Shown: one piece after another, positions 17,085 through 26,073 of the stretch
How the letters are laid out: each line of letters opens with the position of its first letter
Position numbering within the stretch: the first letter of the stretch is position 1
NCBI GenBank assembly: GCA_023421505.1
Contig: JAEZTJ010000079.1
Coordinates: forward strand, 96,710 to 160,709
DNA: 64,000 nucleotides
DNA from: Bacillota bacterium
Lineage (GTDB): Bacteria; Bacillota; Clostridia; Lachnospirales; Lachnospiraceae
Direction: 5' to 3'
Translations under genes and position numbers: made by a program
Notes under the pieces: model-generated
The model's database searches: none
What the model saw: the letters and a program-made list of their open reading frames with translations, nothing else
What the model was told of the DNA's origin: nothing

Positions 17085-18500
17085 ATGGCAAAAAATAAAA
17101 AGCAGAAGAAAAATAAATTAGTAATTTTCTTTTTGGTATTTTCTATCCTAATACTGATTTTCGCAATTTTTTCCGGTGCATATTGGCTTGTTTTAAAAAT
17201 GAGAGAAGATACGTTACAAAATAAGCCCGGAATAACCGAAGAAATTGTACAGGTCTGGAAGGATAATGATAAGAAGCTAGAGCAGGCAAAATTAGAGGCT
17301 GCTGCGGAGCAGGAGCGCCTAAGAAAGGAAATGGAGGAGCGCAGGGAACTGATTGCTCAGGCAGACCAATTAGCCTTAGGCTACGATTATGACGGGGCGG
17401 TTGAGCTGATCAAGAGCTATCAGGGGAAAGAGGGAGATTATAGAATTTATACAGAGCTGATAGCAGCGATTGACAGATTGAAGACAGAAAAAGAGGGACT
17501 TTTACTGTACGGCGGTTCTTATCATTCTGCTTCAGAGATAAATCATCTCTTTTTTCATATTCTGGTGGCTGATAATTCTTTAGCCTTTGACGGGGACAGT
17601 ATGTCCAAGGGCTATAATATGTATATGACGACGATATCTGAGTTTAAGAAGATAATTCAGAAGATGTATGAGGAAGGTTATGTTCTGGTTCGGATGTCAG
17701 ATCTCGTTAGGCAGGTAACTGAGGCGGATGGTACGACAAAATTTGTACAAAACGAGATTTATCTACGAGAGGGGAAAAAACCCTTTGTGCTCTCGGAGGA
17801 TGATGTCTGTTATTATGATTATATGAAAAGTGATGGTTTTGCATCGAGACTTATACTGGATGAGAAAGGTAAGCCAACCTGTGAAAGAACACTTAATGAT
17901 GGCGAAGTGGTTACAGGAGACTTTGATATTGTTCCGATATTAGATGCCTTTATCGAGGAGCATCCGGATTTCTCTTATCGTGGGGCAAAGGGGTTGTTGG
18001 CAGTGACAGGCTATGAGGGGATTTTAGGCTATCGCACCAACGATAAGGAAGCTCCTACTTACGAGGAAGATCTACAGGCAGCTAGGAAGGTGGTGGAAGC
18101 CTTAAAAGCGGAGGGCTGGGAGTTTGGTTCCCATAGCTGGGGACATAAGAATATGCAAAAGGAATCCTTGGCGCTACTAAAAAGGGATACAAAGAGATGG
18201 TTAGAGGAAGTGGGAGCTATCGTTGGTCCGACGAATATTTATGTATTTCCGTTTGGAATTGATATCGAGACAACAATTGGAAGCTATAAGAGTGAAAAGT
18301 TTACGTATCTGAAGGAAAGCGGCTTTGATCTATTTATTGGGGTATATAAGGAGCCCTGGATGCAGATTAAGAAAGACTATGTCAGAATGACACGAAGACC
18401 GGTCGATGGTCAGGCGATGCTTGAATTTCCTGAGCGGTTAGCCGATTTATTTGAGGTAAAGGATATCATTGATCCCGAAAGACCGCCAAGGGACTGGTGA
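17085..18500 (+). CDS. Membrane-anchored polysaccharide deacetylase family protein
   Basis: 471 residues: a Lys-rich N-terminus, one membrane segment (about 12-35), a charged coiled-coil stretch (about 55-100), then a NodB-like deacetylase domain. Metal-site residues are partly recognisable: SEDD at 237-240 in place of the usual TFDDG, and SHSWGH with His350 and His354. The third motif is FPFG. The expected activity is removal of acetyl groups from peptidoglycan or surface glycan outside the cell; the divergent first motif leaves activity uncertain. ATG 17085 is set by GGAGG at 17075-17079. Confidence 0.85.
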   Translation: MAKNKKQKKNKLVIFFLVFSILILIFAIFSGAYWLVLKMREDTLQNKPGITEEIVQVWKDNDKKLEQAKLEAAAEQERLRKEMEERRELIAQADQLALGYDYDGAVELIKSYQGKEGDYRIYTELIAAIDRLKTEKEGLLLYGGSYHSASEINHLFFHILVADNSLAFDGDSMSKGYNMYMTTISEFKKIIQKMYEEGYVLVRMSDLVRQVTEADGTTKFVQNEIYLREGKKPFVLSEDDVCYYDYMKSDGFASRLILDEKGKPTCERTLNDGEVVTGDFDIVPILDAFIEEHPDFSYRGAKGLLAVTGYEGILGYRTNDKEAPTYEEDLQAARKVVEALKAEGWEFGSHSWGHKNMQKESLALLKRDTKRWLEEVGAIVGPTNIYVFPFGIDIETTIGSYKSEKFTYLKESGFDLFIGVYKEPWMQIKKDYVRMTRRPVDGQAMLEFPERLADLFEVKDIIDPERPPRDW

Positions 18501-18570
18501 GAGTGTGCCTTTTATGTTGACAAGCGTTTTTGAGTGGAATATGATGTTCTATATATTATATTAGATTAGA

Positions 18571-18670
18571 TTGTCAAAGCCTATTTAGATTTTGTACTTC
18601 GTCATTTTGCACAATTTATATCTTCAAAATCGTGATCCAGAACATGGTTTGTTGTTTGAATACGTATTCC
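18571..18670. mobile_element. Half copy of the palindromic MITE-like element
   Basis: TTGTCAAAGCC, TACTTCGTCATTTTGCACAA, TTCAAAATCGTGAT and ACATGGTTTGTT match, in the same order and at roughly 80 percent by eye, the reverse complement of the right half of the element at 9127-9346. Similarity fades after about 18670. The other arm is absent, so this copy is truncated or diverged. Confidence 0.65.
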
Positions 18671-18724
18671 TTGTTATATCAGCTTTAGTTAGGAATTTAC
18701 ATATTACAGGGAAGGAGGAGCAAT

Positions 18725-21700
18725 ATGAATTTTACGCATCTGCATTTGCATACGGAATACAGCCTTTTAGATGGTTCGGGTAAAATTAAGGAGCTGGTAC
18801 ACCGTGCGAAGGAGCTGGGGATGGATAGCTTAGCAATTACCGACCACGGCGTTATGTATGGTGTGATTGATTTCTATAAAGCCTGTCTTGCAGAGGGAAT
18901 AAAGCCGATTATTGGTTGTGAGGTTTATGTCGCTCCAAACTCAAGATTTGATAGAGAAGTCGGTGCGTCCGAAGAGCGCTACCATCATTTGGTCTTACTA
19001 GCTGAAAATAACACCGGCTATCAGAATCTTATGAAGATTGTATCCAAGGGTTTTTTGGAAGGCTTTTATTATAAACCGAGGGTAGATTATGAGGTGCTGT
19101 CTCTATACAGTGAGGGTATCACTGCACTAAGCGCCTGTCTGGCAGGGGAAGTAGCCGGTAATATCCTGCGGGGCTTTTATGCAGAAGCAAAGAATGCTGC
19201 GTTAAAGCTAAGAAGTATCTTTGGTGAGGAGCATTTTTTTCTGGAGCTGCAAGACCATGGTATGCAGGAGCAGAAGACCGCGAATCAGGGAATTTTAAGG
19301 CTGTCTACGGAGACCGGTATTAAGCTTGTAGCAACCAATGATGTGCATTATACTTATAAAGAGGATTCCGATCCTCATGATATTCTTCTTTGCATCCAGA
19401 CGCAGAAGAAGGTTACAGACGAGAATAGGATGCGTTATGAAGGCGGACAGTATTATTTAAAATCGCCTGAAGAGATGCTTACTCTTTTCCCATACGCAAA
19501 GGAAGCACTGGAAAATACCTATGTAATCGCAGGCCGTTGTAATGTGACGATAACCTTTGGTGAGTATAAGCTGCCGGTTTATCAAGTGCCTGCGCCTTTT
19601 ACGGCTTTTGAATACTTAGGAAAGCTATGCAGAGAGGGTCTGGAAAAACGCTATAACCCAATTCCCGAGGAGCTTTTTTTACGCCTTGATTATGAGCTTG
19701 ATACGATTAGCAGTATGGGATTTGTGGATTATTTTTTAATCGTATGGGATTTTATTAAGTATGCCAGAGATAATAATATTATGGTTGGGCCGGGAAGAGG
19801 AAGTGCGGCTGGCTCCATTGTCTCCTATTCTCTGGGAATTACAGATATTGACCCAATCAAATATAATTTGTTATTTGAACGTTTTCTAAATCCGGAGCGT
19901 TTAACCATGCCTGATATTGACATAGACTTCTGCTTTGAACGAAGGCAGGAGGTTATCGATTATGTAACCCGCAAATACGGCAAGGATAAGGTGGTTCAGA
20001 TCGTTACTTTTGGTACGATGGCAGCGAGAGCGGTAATCCGGGATGTGGGACGTGCCCTAGATTTATCCTATGCACAGGTGGATACGGTTGCGAAGATGAT
20101 ACCAACCGAGCTTGGAATAACGATAGATAAGGCATTGAATGCCAATAAGGAGCTAAGCCAGCTTTATGAAAGCAATCCGGAGGTAAAGTATCTGATTGAT
20201 ATGTCGAAACGTCTGGAGGGCTTGCCCAGGCATACCTCGATGCATGCCGCGGGTGTTGTGATCGGTAAAGCGAGTATTGATGAATTTGTTCCTCTATCGA
20301 AGTCCTCTGATGATTCCATTACGACGCAGTTTACAATGACAACACTCGAGGAATTAGGACTATTAAAAATGGATTTTCTGGGTCTTCGTACCCTTACCGT
20401 AATACAGAATGCCGAAGCCCTTGTTAATAAAAACAGAGACACTTTGAATAAATTTAATATAAAGCAGATAGATTATAATGATGAAAAGGTATATGATCTT
20501 ATTGCTTCGGGAAAAACCGAGGGTATCTTCCAGCTGGAAAGTGCGGGCATGAAGAGCTTCATGAAGGAACTAAAGCCGCGTACGCTAGAGGATGTTATAG
20601 CGGGAATTGCCCTTTACCGCCCAGGCCCAATGGATTTTATACCAAAGTATGTAAAAGGTAAGAATGAAGCTGGTAAAATTATCTATGAATGCCCTCAGCT
20701 GGAACCGATTTTATCACCTACCTATGGCTGCATTGTCTATCAGGAGCAGGTAATGCAGATTGTCCGTGAGCTTGCCGGCTACAGCTATGGCAGAAGTGAT
20801 CTTGTCCGCCGTGCAATGTCCAAGAAAAAGGAATCGGTGATGATTAAGGAGCGGAAAACCTTTGTTTACGGTAATCCGGAGGAGGGTGTCATAGGCTGTA
20901 TCGGCAACGGAATACCGGAGGAGATTGCCAATCATATCTTTGATGAGATGATGGACTTTGCAAAGTATGCCTTTAATAAATCACATGCTGCGGCTTATGC
21001 GGTTGTATCCTATGAAACAGCTTATCTAAAATGCTATTATCCGGTGGAATTCATGGCGGCACTTATGACATCCGTTATTGATAATCCCGGTAAGGTATCA
21101 GAATATATCTATACCTGCAGACAGATGGGGATTGAAATCCTACCGCCGGATATCAATGAGGGAGATACGGTATTTACAGTATCACACGGTGCCATCCGGT
21201 ATGCTTTATCCGCGATCAAGGGTATCGGTAAACCTGTAATTGATGCAATTGTTGCAGAGCGTGAGGAAAATGGTCCTTTCCAAAGCCTGAAGGATTTTGC
21301 TTCCAGATTATCAGGGAAGGAAGTGAATAAGCGTACAATTGAAAGCTTTATCAAAGCGGGAGTATTTAGTAACCTGCATTCTAATCGAAGACAGCTGATG
21401 ATGAGCTATGTGCGGATAATAGATGATATTGCAGCAGATAAGAAAAAGTCCTTAACCGGACAGATGACTCTGTTTGATTTTGGCGGAGAGGAAGTAAAAA
21501 AGGAGTACGAGTATAATCTGCCAGAGGTCAGTGAATACAATAAGGAACAGCTTCTAGCCTTCGAAAAGGAGGTGCTTGGAATATATGTAAGCGGTCATCC
21601 TCTGGAGGCTTATGAAAATAGAATAAACAAAAATGTAACAGCATATTCAAGTGCTTTTATACCGGAGGAAGAAACCAATAAGCCGAGGGTAACGGATGGT

Positions 21701-22213
21701 AATACCGAGATGATTGGCGGAATGGTAACCTCAAAAACAATAAAAACCACAAGAAATAATAGTATGATGGCTTTTATAACAATAGAGGATTTGTTTGGTG
21801 TTGTTGAGGTTATAATATTTCCGAAGGATTATGAAAAATTTAAAACATTCATTGAACCAGATCAGAAGATTTTCGTTCGAGGAAAGGTATCCGTTGAGGA
21901 AGATAAGCCGGCTAAGCTTATTTGCCAGGATATCATAACCTTCGATCAGATCCCGCAGGAGCTATGGATTAAATATAAAAATCTGGAAGAATTTCAGAAG
22001 GATGAACAATCCTTATACGCTATACTTGATCAATTCGATGGAAATGATATGGTGGTTATTTACTGTGAAATGGAAAAATGCATGAAGAAATTACCAAAAA
22101 GTAAGAGCGTTAAAGCAGATACAGACCTAATCCAACGTCTTTTGACGATTTATTCTAAAGAAAATGTACGAATTACTGAAAAGAGTATTGAAAAACTAGG
22201 GAAAATAGATTAG
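18725..22213 (+). CDS. dnaE: DNA polymerase III alpha subunit, DnaE type
   Basis: Replicative DNA polymerase subunit of 1162 residues. The N-terminal PHP domain (FTHLHLHTEYSLLDG, ITDHGVMYG) is followed by the polymerase core with VGPGRGSAAGSIVSYSLG and the catalytic PDIDIDF, then helix-hairpin-helix, an OB-fold (MIGGMVTSKTIKT, VEVIIFPKDYEKF) and a C-terminal domain. The start follows GGAAGGAGG. No intrinsic terminator separates it from pfkA 44 bases downstream, a dnaE-pfkA pair often seen in Clostridia. Confidence 0.97.
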   Translation: MNFTHLHLHTEYSLLDGSGKIKELVHRAKELGMDSLAITDHGVMYGVIDFYKACLAEGIKPIIGCEVYVAPNSRFDREVGASEERYHHLVLLAENNTGYQNLMKIVSKGFLEGFYYKPRVDYEVLSLYSEGITALSACLAGEVAGNILRGFYAEAKNAALKLRSIFGEEHFFLELQDHGMQEQKTANQGILRLSTETGIKLVATNDVHYTYKEDSDPHDILLCIQTQKKVTDENRMRYEGGQYYLKSPEEMLTLFPYAKEALENTYVIAGRCNVTITFGEYKLPVYQVPAPFTAFEYLGKLCREGLEKRYNPIPEELFLRLDYELDTISSMGFVDYFLIVWDFIKYARDNNIMVGPGRGSAAGSIVSYSLGITDIDPIKYNLLFERFLNPERLTMPDIDIDFCFERRQEVIDYVTRKYGKDKVVQIVTFGTMAARAVIRDVGRALDLSYAQVDTVAKMIPTELGITIDKALNANKELSQLYESNPEVKYLIDMSKRLEGLPRHTSMHAAGVVIGKASIDEFVPLSKSSDDSITTQFTMTTLEELGLLKMDFLGLRTLTVIQNAEALVNKNRDTLNKFNIKQIDYNDEKVYDLIASGKTEGIFQLESAGMKSFMKELKPRTLEDVIAGIALYRPGPMDFIPKYVKGKNEAGKIIYECPQLEPILSPTYGCIVYQEQVMQIVRELAGYSYGRSDLVRRAMSKKKESVMIKERKTFVYGNPEEGVIGCIGNGIPEEIANHIFDEMMDFAKYAFNKSHAAAYAVVSYETAYLKCYYPVEFMAALMTSVIDNPGKVSEYIYTCRQMGIEILPPDINEGDTVFTVSHGAIRYALSAIKGIGKPVIDAIVAEREENGPFQSLKDFASRLSGKEVNKRTIESFIKAGVFSNLHSNRRQLMMSYVRIIDDIAADKKKSLTGQMTLFDFGGEEVKKEYEYNLPEVSEYNKEQLLAFEKEVLGIYVSGHPLEAYENRINKNVTAYSSAFIPEEETNKPRVTDGNTEMIGGMVTSKTIKTTRNNSMMAFITIEDLFGVVEVIIFPKDYEKFKTFIEPDQKIFVRGKVSVEEDKPAKLICQDIITFDQIPQELWIKYKNLEEFQKDEQSLYAILDQFDGNDMVVIYCEMEKCMKKLPKSKSVKADTDLIQRLLTIYSKENVRITEKSIEKLGKID

Positions 22214-22257
22214 AATACTGTCGTTATTTAGTTGTTAATTAATCGGAGGTTATCATA

Positions 22258-23229
22258 ATGGGAAATGTTAAGACAATCGGTGTATTAACCAGCGGTGGGG
22301 ATGCACCGGGTATGAATGCTGCAATTAGAGCAGTGGTTAGAACCGCATTATCAGCCGGAATTAAAGTAAAAGGAATACTGAGAGGTTATAATGGCTTGTT
22401 AGAAGAAGACATTATAGATATGGATTCCAAAAGTGTATCAGAAATTATTCAAAGAGGCGGAACTATCCTTTATACCGCACGTTGTCTTGAGATGCTAAAG
22501 CCCGAGATTCAAGATAAGGCTGCTGATATCTGCAGAAAACATGAGATTGACGGACTAGTAGTAATCGGAGGAGACGGCTCCTTTAAGGGTGCACAGCAAT
22601 TAGCAAGAAGAGGAATTAATGCTGTTGGTATTCCCGGAACGATTGATCTTGATATTGCCTGTACGGATTATACGATTGGATTCGATACTGCGGTTAATAC
22701 TGCTATGGAGACAATCGATAAGGTAAGGGATACCTCAACCTCTCATGAGAGATGCAGTATTATTGAAGTAATGGGTAGAAAAGCAGGATATATTGCACTG
22801 TGGTGCGGTATTGCGAATGGTGCGGAAGAAATCCTGATCTCAGAACGCTATGATTATGATGAGCAAAGAATTATTAACAGTATTGTTGAGAAACGTAAGA
22901 TCGGTAAGAAGCATTATATTATCGTGAATGCAGAAGGTATTGGTGACTCTAACGGTATGGCGAAAAGAATTGAAGCAGCAACCGGTATGGAGACGAGAGC
23001 TACCATCATTGGGCATGCACAAAGAGGCGGAAGCCCTACTACCAGAGACCGTGTATATGCTTCCATGATGGGAGCCAGAGCGGTAGATTTATTGGTAGCG
23101 GGAGCTACTAAGAGAATTGTAGGCTACAAGGACGGTAAATTTGTAGACTATGATATTGAAGAAGGTTTGGCAATGACGAAGGATGTTGACCAGTATATGT
23201 ATGAATTATCCAGCAGACTTTCCAGATAG
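22258..23229 (+). CDS. pfkA: ATP-dependent 6-phosphofructokinase
   Basis: Glycolytic kinase making fructose 1,6-bisphosphate, 323 residues. Motifs: GVLTSGGDAPGMNAAIRAVV at the N-terminus, VVIGGDGSFKGAQ (Gly after GGD indicates ATP rather than pyrophosphate), and the catalytic loop GIPGTIDLDIACTDYTIGFD. The loop has Leu where Bacillus PFK has Asn (TIDND), with both Asp residues kept. MGRKAGYIAL and IIGHAQRGGSPT are also present. CGGAGG precedes the start. It is co-oriented with dnaE and ends at a strong terminator. Confidence 0.96.
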   Translation: MGNVKTIGVLTSGGDAPGMNAAIRAVVRTALSAGIKVKGILRGYNGLLEEDIIDMDSKSVSEIIQRGGTILYTARCLEMLKPEIQDKAADICRKHEIDGLVVIGGDGSFKGAQQLARRGINAVGIPGTIDLDIACTDYTIGFDTAVNTAMETIDKVRDTSTSHERCSIIEVMGRKAGYIALWCGIANGAEEILISERYDYDEQRIINSIVEKRKIGKKHYIIVNAEGIGDSNGMAKRIEAATGMETRATIIGHAQRGGSPTTRDRVYASMMGARAVDLLVAGATKRIVGYKDGKFVDYDIEEGLAMTKDVDQYMYELSSRLSR

Positions 23230-23308
23230 CCTATCCTATGCATAACACAGACTTCGTAGATTAATAAAGGAAGAATTCATTTGATTTATACTTTCTAGTA
23301 ATATAGCT

Positions 23309-23351
23309 ATAACCTGTACAGATAATTATTTGTCTGTACAGGTTATTTTTA
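23309..23351 (+). terminator. Terminator after pfkA
   Basis: AACCTGTACAGA (23311-23322) and TCTGTACAGGTT (23333-23344) form a perfect 12-bp stem followed by ATTTTTATTT. Confidence 0.93.
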
Positions 23352-23381
23352 TTTATAGAATTCACAAAATAGATACATTAA

Positions 23382-23525
23382 TTTACTGCCTTAAGCAATG
23401 TACCGTGGATTTTTATCGCGTCGGTTATAATTGCCTGTATCTCAGTAGCAGCTGCGATTTCGCTGTACACAATCAGAAGCGTAATGAAAAGCGGGATCAT
23501 CGAATCGATAAGACAAGTTGAGTAA
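23382..23525 (+). pseudogene. Remnant: C-terminus of an FtsX-like ABC transporter permease
   Basis: A 47-codon stretch, open from 23382 to a TAA at 23523-23525, reads as a hydrophobic helix followed by a basic tail: PWIFIASVIIACISVAAAI, then SLYTIRSVMKSGIIESIRQV and a final E. This is the usual end of FtsX/MacB-type permeases. There is no start codon or ribosome site, and a stop lies directly upstream, so it appears to be a decayed gene end left after deletion. The family call is by eye. Confidence 0.5.
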
Positions 23526-23622
23526 ACGATATCTTTACAAAGTCCCTTTATTATGGAACGTTTTAAGTTACATATGCGTCTAATGATTAAGGAGACAGAT
23601 TATTTGCTTATTTATTTAGGCA

Positions 23623-23651
23623 TTTACATCATTTGTCTGTCCATGTATACT
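23623..23651 (+). promoter_or_regulatory. Promoter of the sigma factor operon
   Basis: TTTACA at 23623-23628, 17-base spacer, TATACT at 23646-23651. GTATACTATAC (23645-23655) and a later GTATAGTATA just before the start form an inverted repeat around the leader. Confidence 0.6.
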
Positions 23652-23713
23652 ATACTTTAGGTGTGTGAATTATGGGACGGTATGTAAAAGGTATAGTATA
23701 GGGGGATAACAGG

Positions 23714-24265
23714 ATGCCAAAGGATGAACAAAATGACCTCTTGGAAGATAGGCTCACTTACGATATAGAGACTCTGATCCGACAATATGGCAATGATGTA
23801 CTCAGAACTGCTTATATGTATGTAAGGGATAATAATTTAGCAGAGGATATTTTTCAAGATGTTTTTATCAAAGTAAATCAAAAGCTTTCTACCTTTGAAG
23901 GAAATTCAAATATTAAGACTTGGATTATACGGATCACAATTAATACCTGTAAGGATTATTTAAAAAGCGCCTGGAATAAGCGTGTCGTTCCTATGACGGA
24001 TTATCAGGAGGATATGGTAATCAGTGATATGGATTATGAGGATGTGGAAAAAAAGGATACGAGGGAGTTGGTACGCAAAACGGTGCTTACACTTCCGGCT
24101 AAATATAAAGATATTGTTATCTGTGTATACTTCCAGGATATGTCGATTACAGAAGCGGCGAATGCACTGCATATCGCTGAGGGTACAGCGAAGAGCAGAC
24201 TCTCAAGAGCCCGGCAGAAATTAAAAACAGTATTGGAAGGGAGGATATCAGATGAGCTTAAATAA
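23714..24265 (+). CDS. RNA polymerase sigma factor, ECF (sigma-70) family
   Basis: 183 residues. Region 2 includes DVLRTAYMYVRDNNLAEDIF and QDVFIKVNQKLSTFEGNSNI; region 4 has LPAKYKDIVICVYFQDMSIT followed by EAANALHIAEGTAKSRLSRA. It probably directs a small regulon in response to an envelope signal. The last 14 bases overlap the start of a single-span membrane protein, the usual sigma/anti-sigma layout. No second ECF-type promoter can be recognised with confidence, so self-activation is not claimed. Confidence 0.92.
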   Translation: MPKDEQNDLLEDRLTYDIETLIRQYGNDVLRTAYMYVRDNNLAEDIFQDVFIKVNQKLSTFEGNSNIKTWIIRITINTCKDYLKSAWNKRVVPMTDYQEDMVISDMDYEDVEKKDTRELVRKTVLTLPAKYKDIVICVYFQDMSITEAANALHIAEGTAKSRLSRARQKLKTVLEGRISDELK

Positions 24266-25418
24266 TAAAATGCGTGATAAGAAGCTTGCTTCAAAGAATA
24301 ATTATTCTGATCATGAAAATGACGATTTAAATATTAAATTACATCTGAATACCTCATTTGACTTAAGCGGGATCAATGTATCAGAGGAATTAATAAATAA
24401 AACCCTTGAGGCAATCAAAGAAAGAGAGCCGGAGAAGCAGAGAGAACAAAAAATAAATAGAAAGCTTTCCATATACAAAAATGCATATCGTATAGCAGGA
24501 GCTTGTGCGGCTGTACTTGTAGTGGCAGCAGGTATCCACTTTATGGGGACTACTGGCGGTAAGAAAGCTGACCTTAATAATTCTAATTTATTTGTAGCTT
24601 TTGATACAAGCTTAGATGCTTCTTCTAATACAACGGGTAATTCAGCAGAAAAAAAAGACGGAAATGCAGGCGCAGCTTCTGTCGGAGAAAAGGAAATGCA
24701 GAGCTCCAGTGAAACCCCTAAAGAAGCGGAACAGCCTTTATTTGATGATACTGCTTTATCCTCTGCTGAAGCAGATAATGTGCAATCTGAGTATAATTTT
24801 AAGAGTACTTTACAGGGGAACGCAGATGCCTCAGTTGTGGAAGGTACAGATAATTCAGGAACCGAAGCTTCCAGTGACATAAAGACTGAAGCAGGTAATG
24901 GTATGAAGTCAGCTTCACAGGGCTCTGAAATAGAGAGCTCAAAGGAAGAGGCTGCTGATAATAGAGAGATGGCAGCGGCTGATCAAGGGACGAGGAAGGA
25001 TACCAATGATGCTAATAAAAAAGATGCGGTTTTATTATTTCGTGGTGTTGAAACAGATGACATAGCCTTCCGTGATATCTTTCTGGCAGACCCCCAACAG
25101 GCTGAATATATTCAAATTAAAGATGTGGAAAATAATTCAGTCATTCAGCTTAAGAGTCAGGAGCAAATTATCGATTTTTATTCCATCATGGAAAAATATA
25201 AATACTCCAAAGGTACAGATGCACCTGTAACCCAAAGTTATGTAATTGAGGTAAAAAGCCAGCAAACTGAGGAAGTCTTATATACCCTGGAGATAGGGGA
25301 TGCCATTACAATCAGCAAAGAGGCTGGGGATGAAATCAGCGAAATGAATTATATGGTTGATGATGAAGAAGCCTTGATACAGTCAATCAATTCGTTTTAT
25401 TTAAGAAACGCAAAATGA
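24252..25418 (+). CDS. Predicted membrane-anchored anti-sigma factor (unrecognised family)
   Basis: 388 residues. A cytoplasmic N-terminal part of about 76 residues is followed by one membrane helix (AYRIAGACAAVLVVAAGIHF), a long Ser/Asn/Glu-rich low-complexity stretch (about 110-250) and an extracellular globular domain to the end. The overlap with the sigma gene and the topology support an anti-sigma role; no zinc HxxxCxxC motif is seen. The C-terminal domain could sense a ligand or peptidoglycan (inference). A terminator follows 50 bases after the stop. Confidence 0.75.
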   Translation: MSLNNKMRDKKLASKNNYSDHENDDLNIKLHLNTSFDLSGINVSEELINKTLEAIKEREPEKQREQKINRKLSIYKNAYRIAGACAAVLVVAAGIHFMGTTGGKKADLNNSNLFVAFDTSLDASSNTTGNSAEKKDGNAGAASVGEKEMQSSSETPKEAEQPLFDDTALSSAEADNVQSEYNFKSTLQGNADASVVEGTDNSGTEASSDIKTEAGNGMKSASQGSEIESSKEEAADNREMAAADQGTRKDTNDANKKDAVLLFRGVETDDIAFRDIFLADPQQAEYIQIKDVENNSVIQLKSQEQIIDFYSIMEKYKYSKGTDAPVTQSYVIEVKSQQTEEVLYTLEIGDAITISKEAGDEISEMNYMVDDEEALIQSINSFYLRNAK

Positions 25419-25466
25419 TTTGACAGCCTAAGAAACATGCCTGTCCTTTGAATGAAAGAATAAAAA

Positions 25467-25518
25467 TAAGGTTCCTGCAGTTACTTCTATCAGTATATTG
25501 CAGGTACCTTATGTTATT
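25467..25518. terminator. Bidirectional terminator between convergent genes
   Basis: ATAAGGTTCCTGCA (25467-25480) and TGCAGGTACCTTAT (25499-25512) pair with one mismatch. Minus-strand reading gives a better T tract (ATTTTTATTC) than plus-strand reading (GTTATTTAT), so it probably serves the small minus-strand gene as well as the anti-sigma gene. Confidence 0.75.
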
Positions 25519-25559
25519 TATCTATATTATAATTATGACATTTCTGGTGTAACATATTA

Positions 25560-25823
25560 TTATTGCTCATCTTCGGAAAGCGAAGTGTCTTCATCTGAGG
25601 AAGAATTTACTTCATCTCCGGTCATATTAATCGTAACGTATTCCCTGGAATCATCATCGTCTTCGTTGTCTTCTTCTGTATCGAATTCTTCGAAATCATC
25701 CTCGAAATCGTCAAAATCATCTGAGGAATCCTTTTTTATAAATTTCTTATAGATATAATAAGCACCTGCTGCTAAAGATGCTAATGCAACAGTACCAAAT
25801 ATAAATTTACCAAGCTTTTTCAT
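25560..25823 (-). CDS. Small single-span membrane protein with a highly acidic tail
   Basis: 87 residues. A Lys-rich start and one membrane helix (GKFIFGTVALASLAAGAYYI) are followed by a basic KKFIKK stop-transfer and a tail dominated by Asp, Glu and Ser to the C-terminus. No family is recognised; YtxH-like small membrane proteins share the topology only. GGAAG lies about 11 bases before the start on the minus strand. The Ser-rich frame on the opposite strand is an artefact of the Asp/Glu codons. Confidence 0.7.
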   Translation of the reverse strand: MKKLGKFIFGTVALASLAAGAYYIYKKFIKKDSSDDFDDFEDDFEEFDTEEDNEDDDDSREYVTINMTGDEVNSSSDEDTSLSEDEQ

Positions 25824-26073
25824 ATTCTACTACTTCCTTTCTGTTTTATTAATAATTATATACTATTATTTCATTATAATTCGGATTTGGTAAAAAATAA
25901 AGTAAAAGTTCTATAAACTTGAAAAAATTGCTAGGGAATTCTGTATAAACAAGCAATGATCTGCCCAATTTAATATTAATATACGATTACCACCTTTACA
26001 TTTATTCATAAATATTTTATGATTGATTTGGCTGTATGAATTACTCATATAAGGGAAAGGCAGGAAATATAAA

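Noticed and set aside
24311..24880. 189-codon frame antisense to the anti-sigma gene
   Set aside because: It is generated by the low-complexity Ser/Asn/Glu stretch; no ribosome site, no family resemblance.
25498..25752. Ser-rich protein on the plus strand
   Set aside because: It is the antisense reading of the Asp/Glu-rich tail of the minus-strand membrane protein and has no ribosome site.
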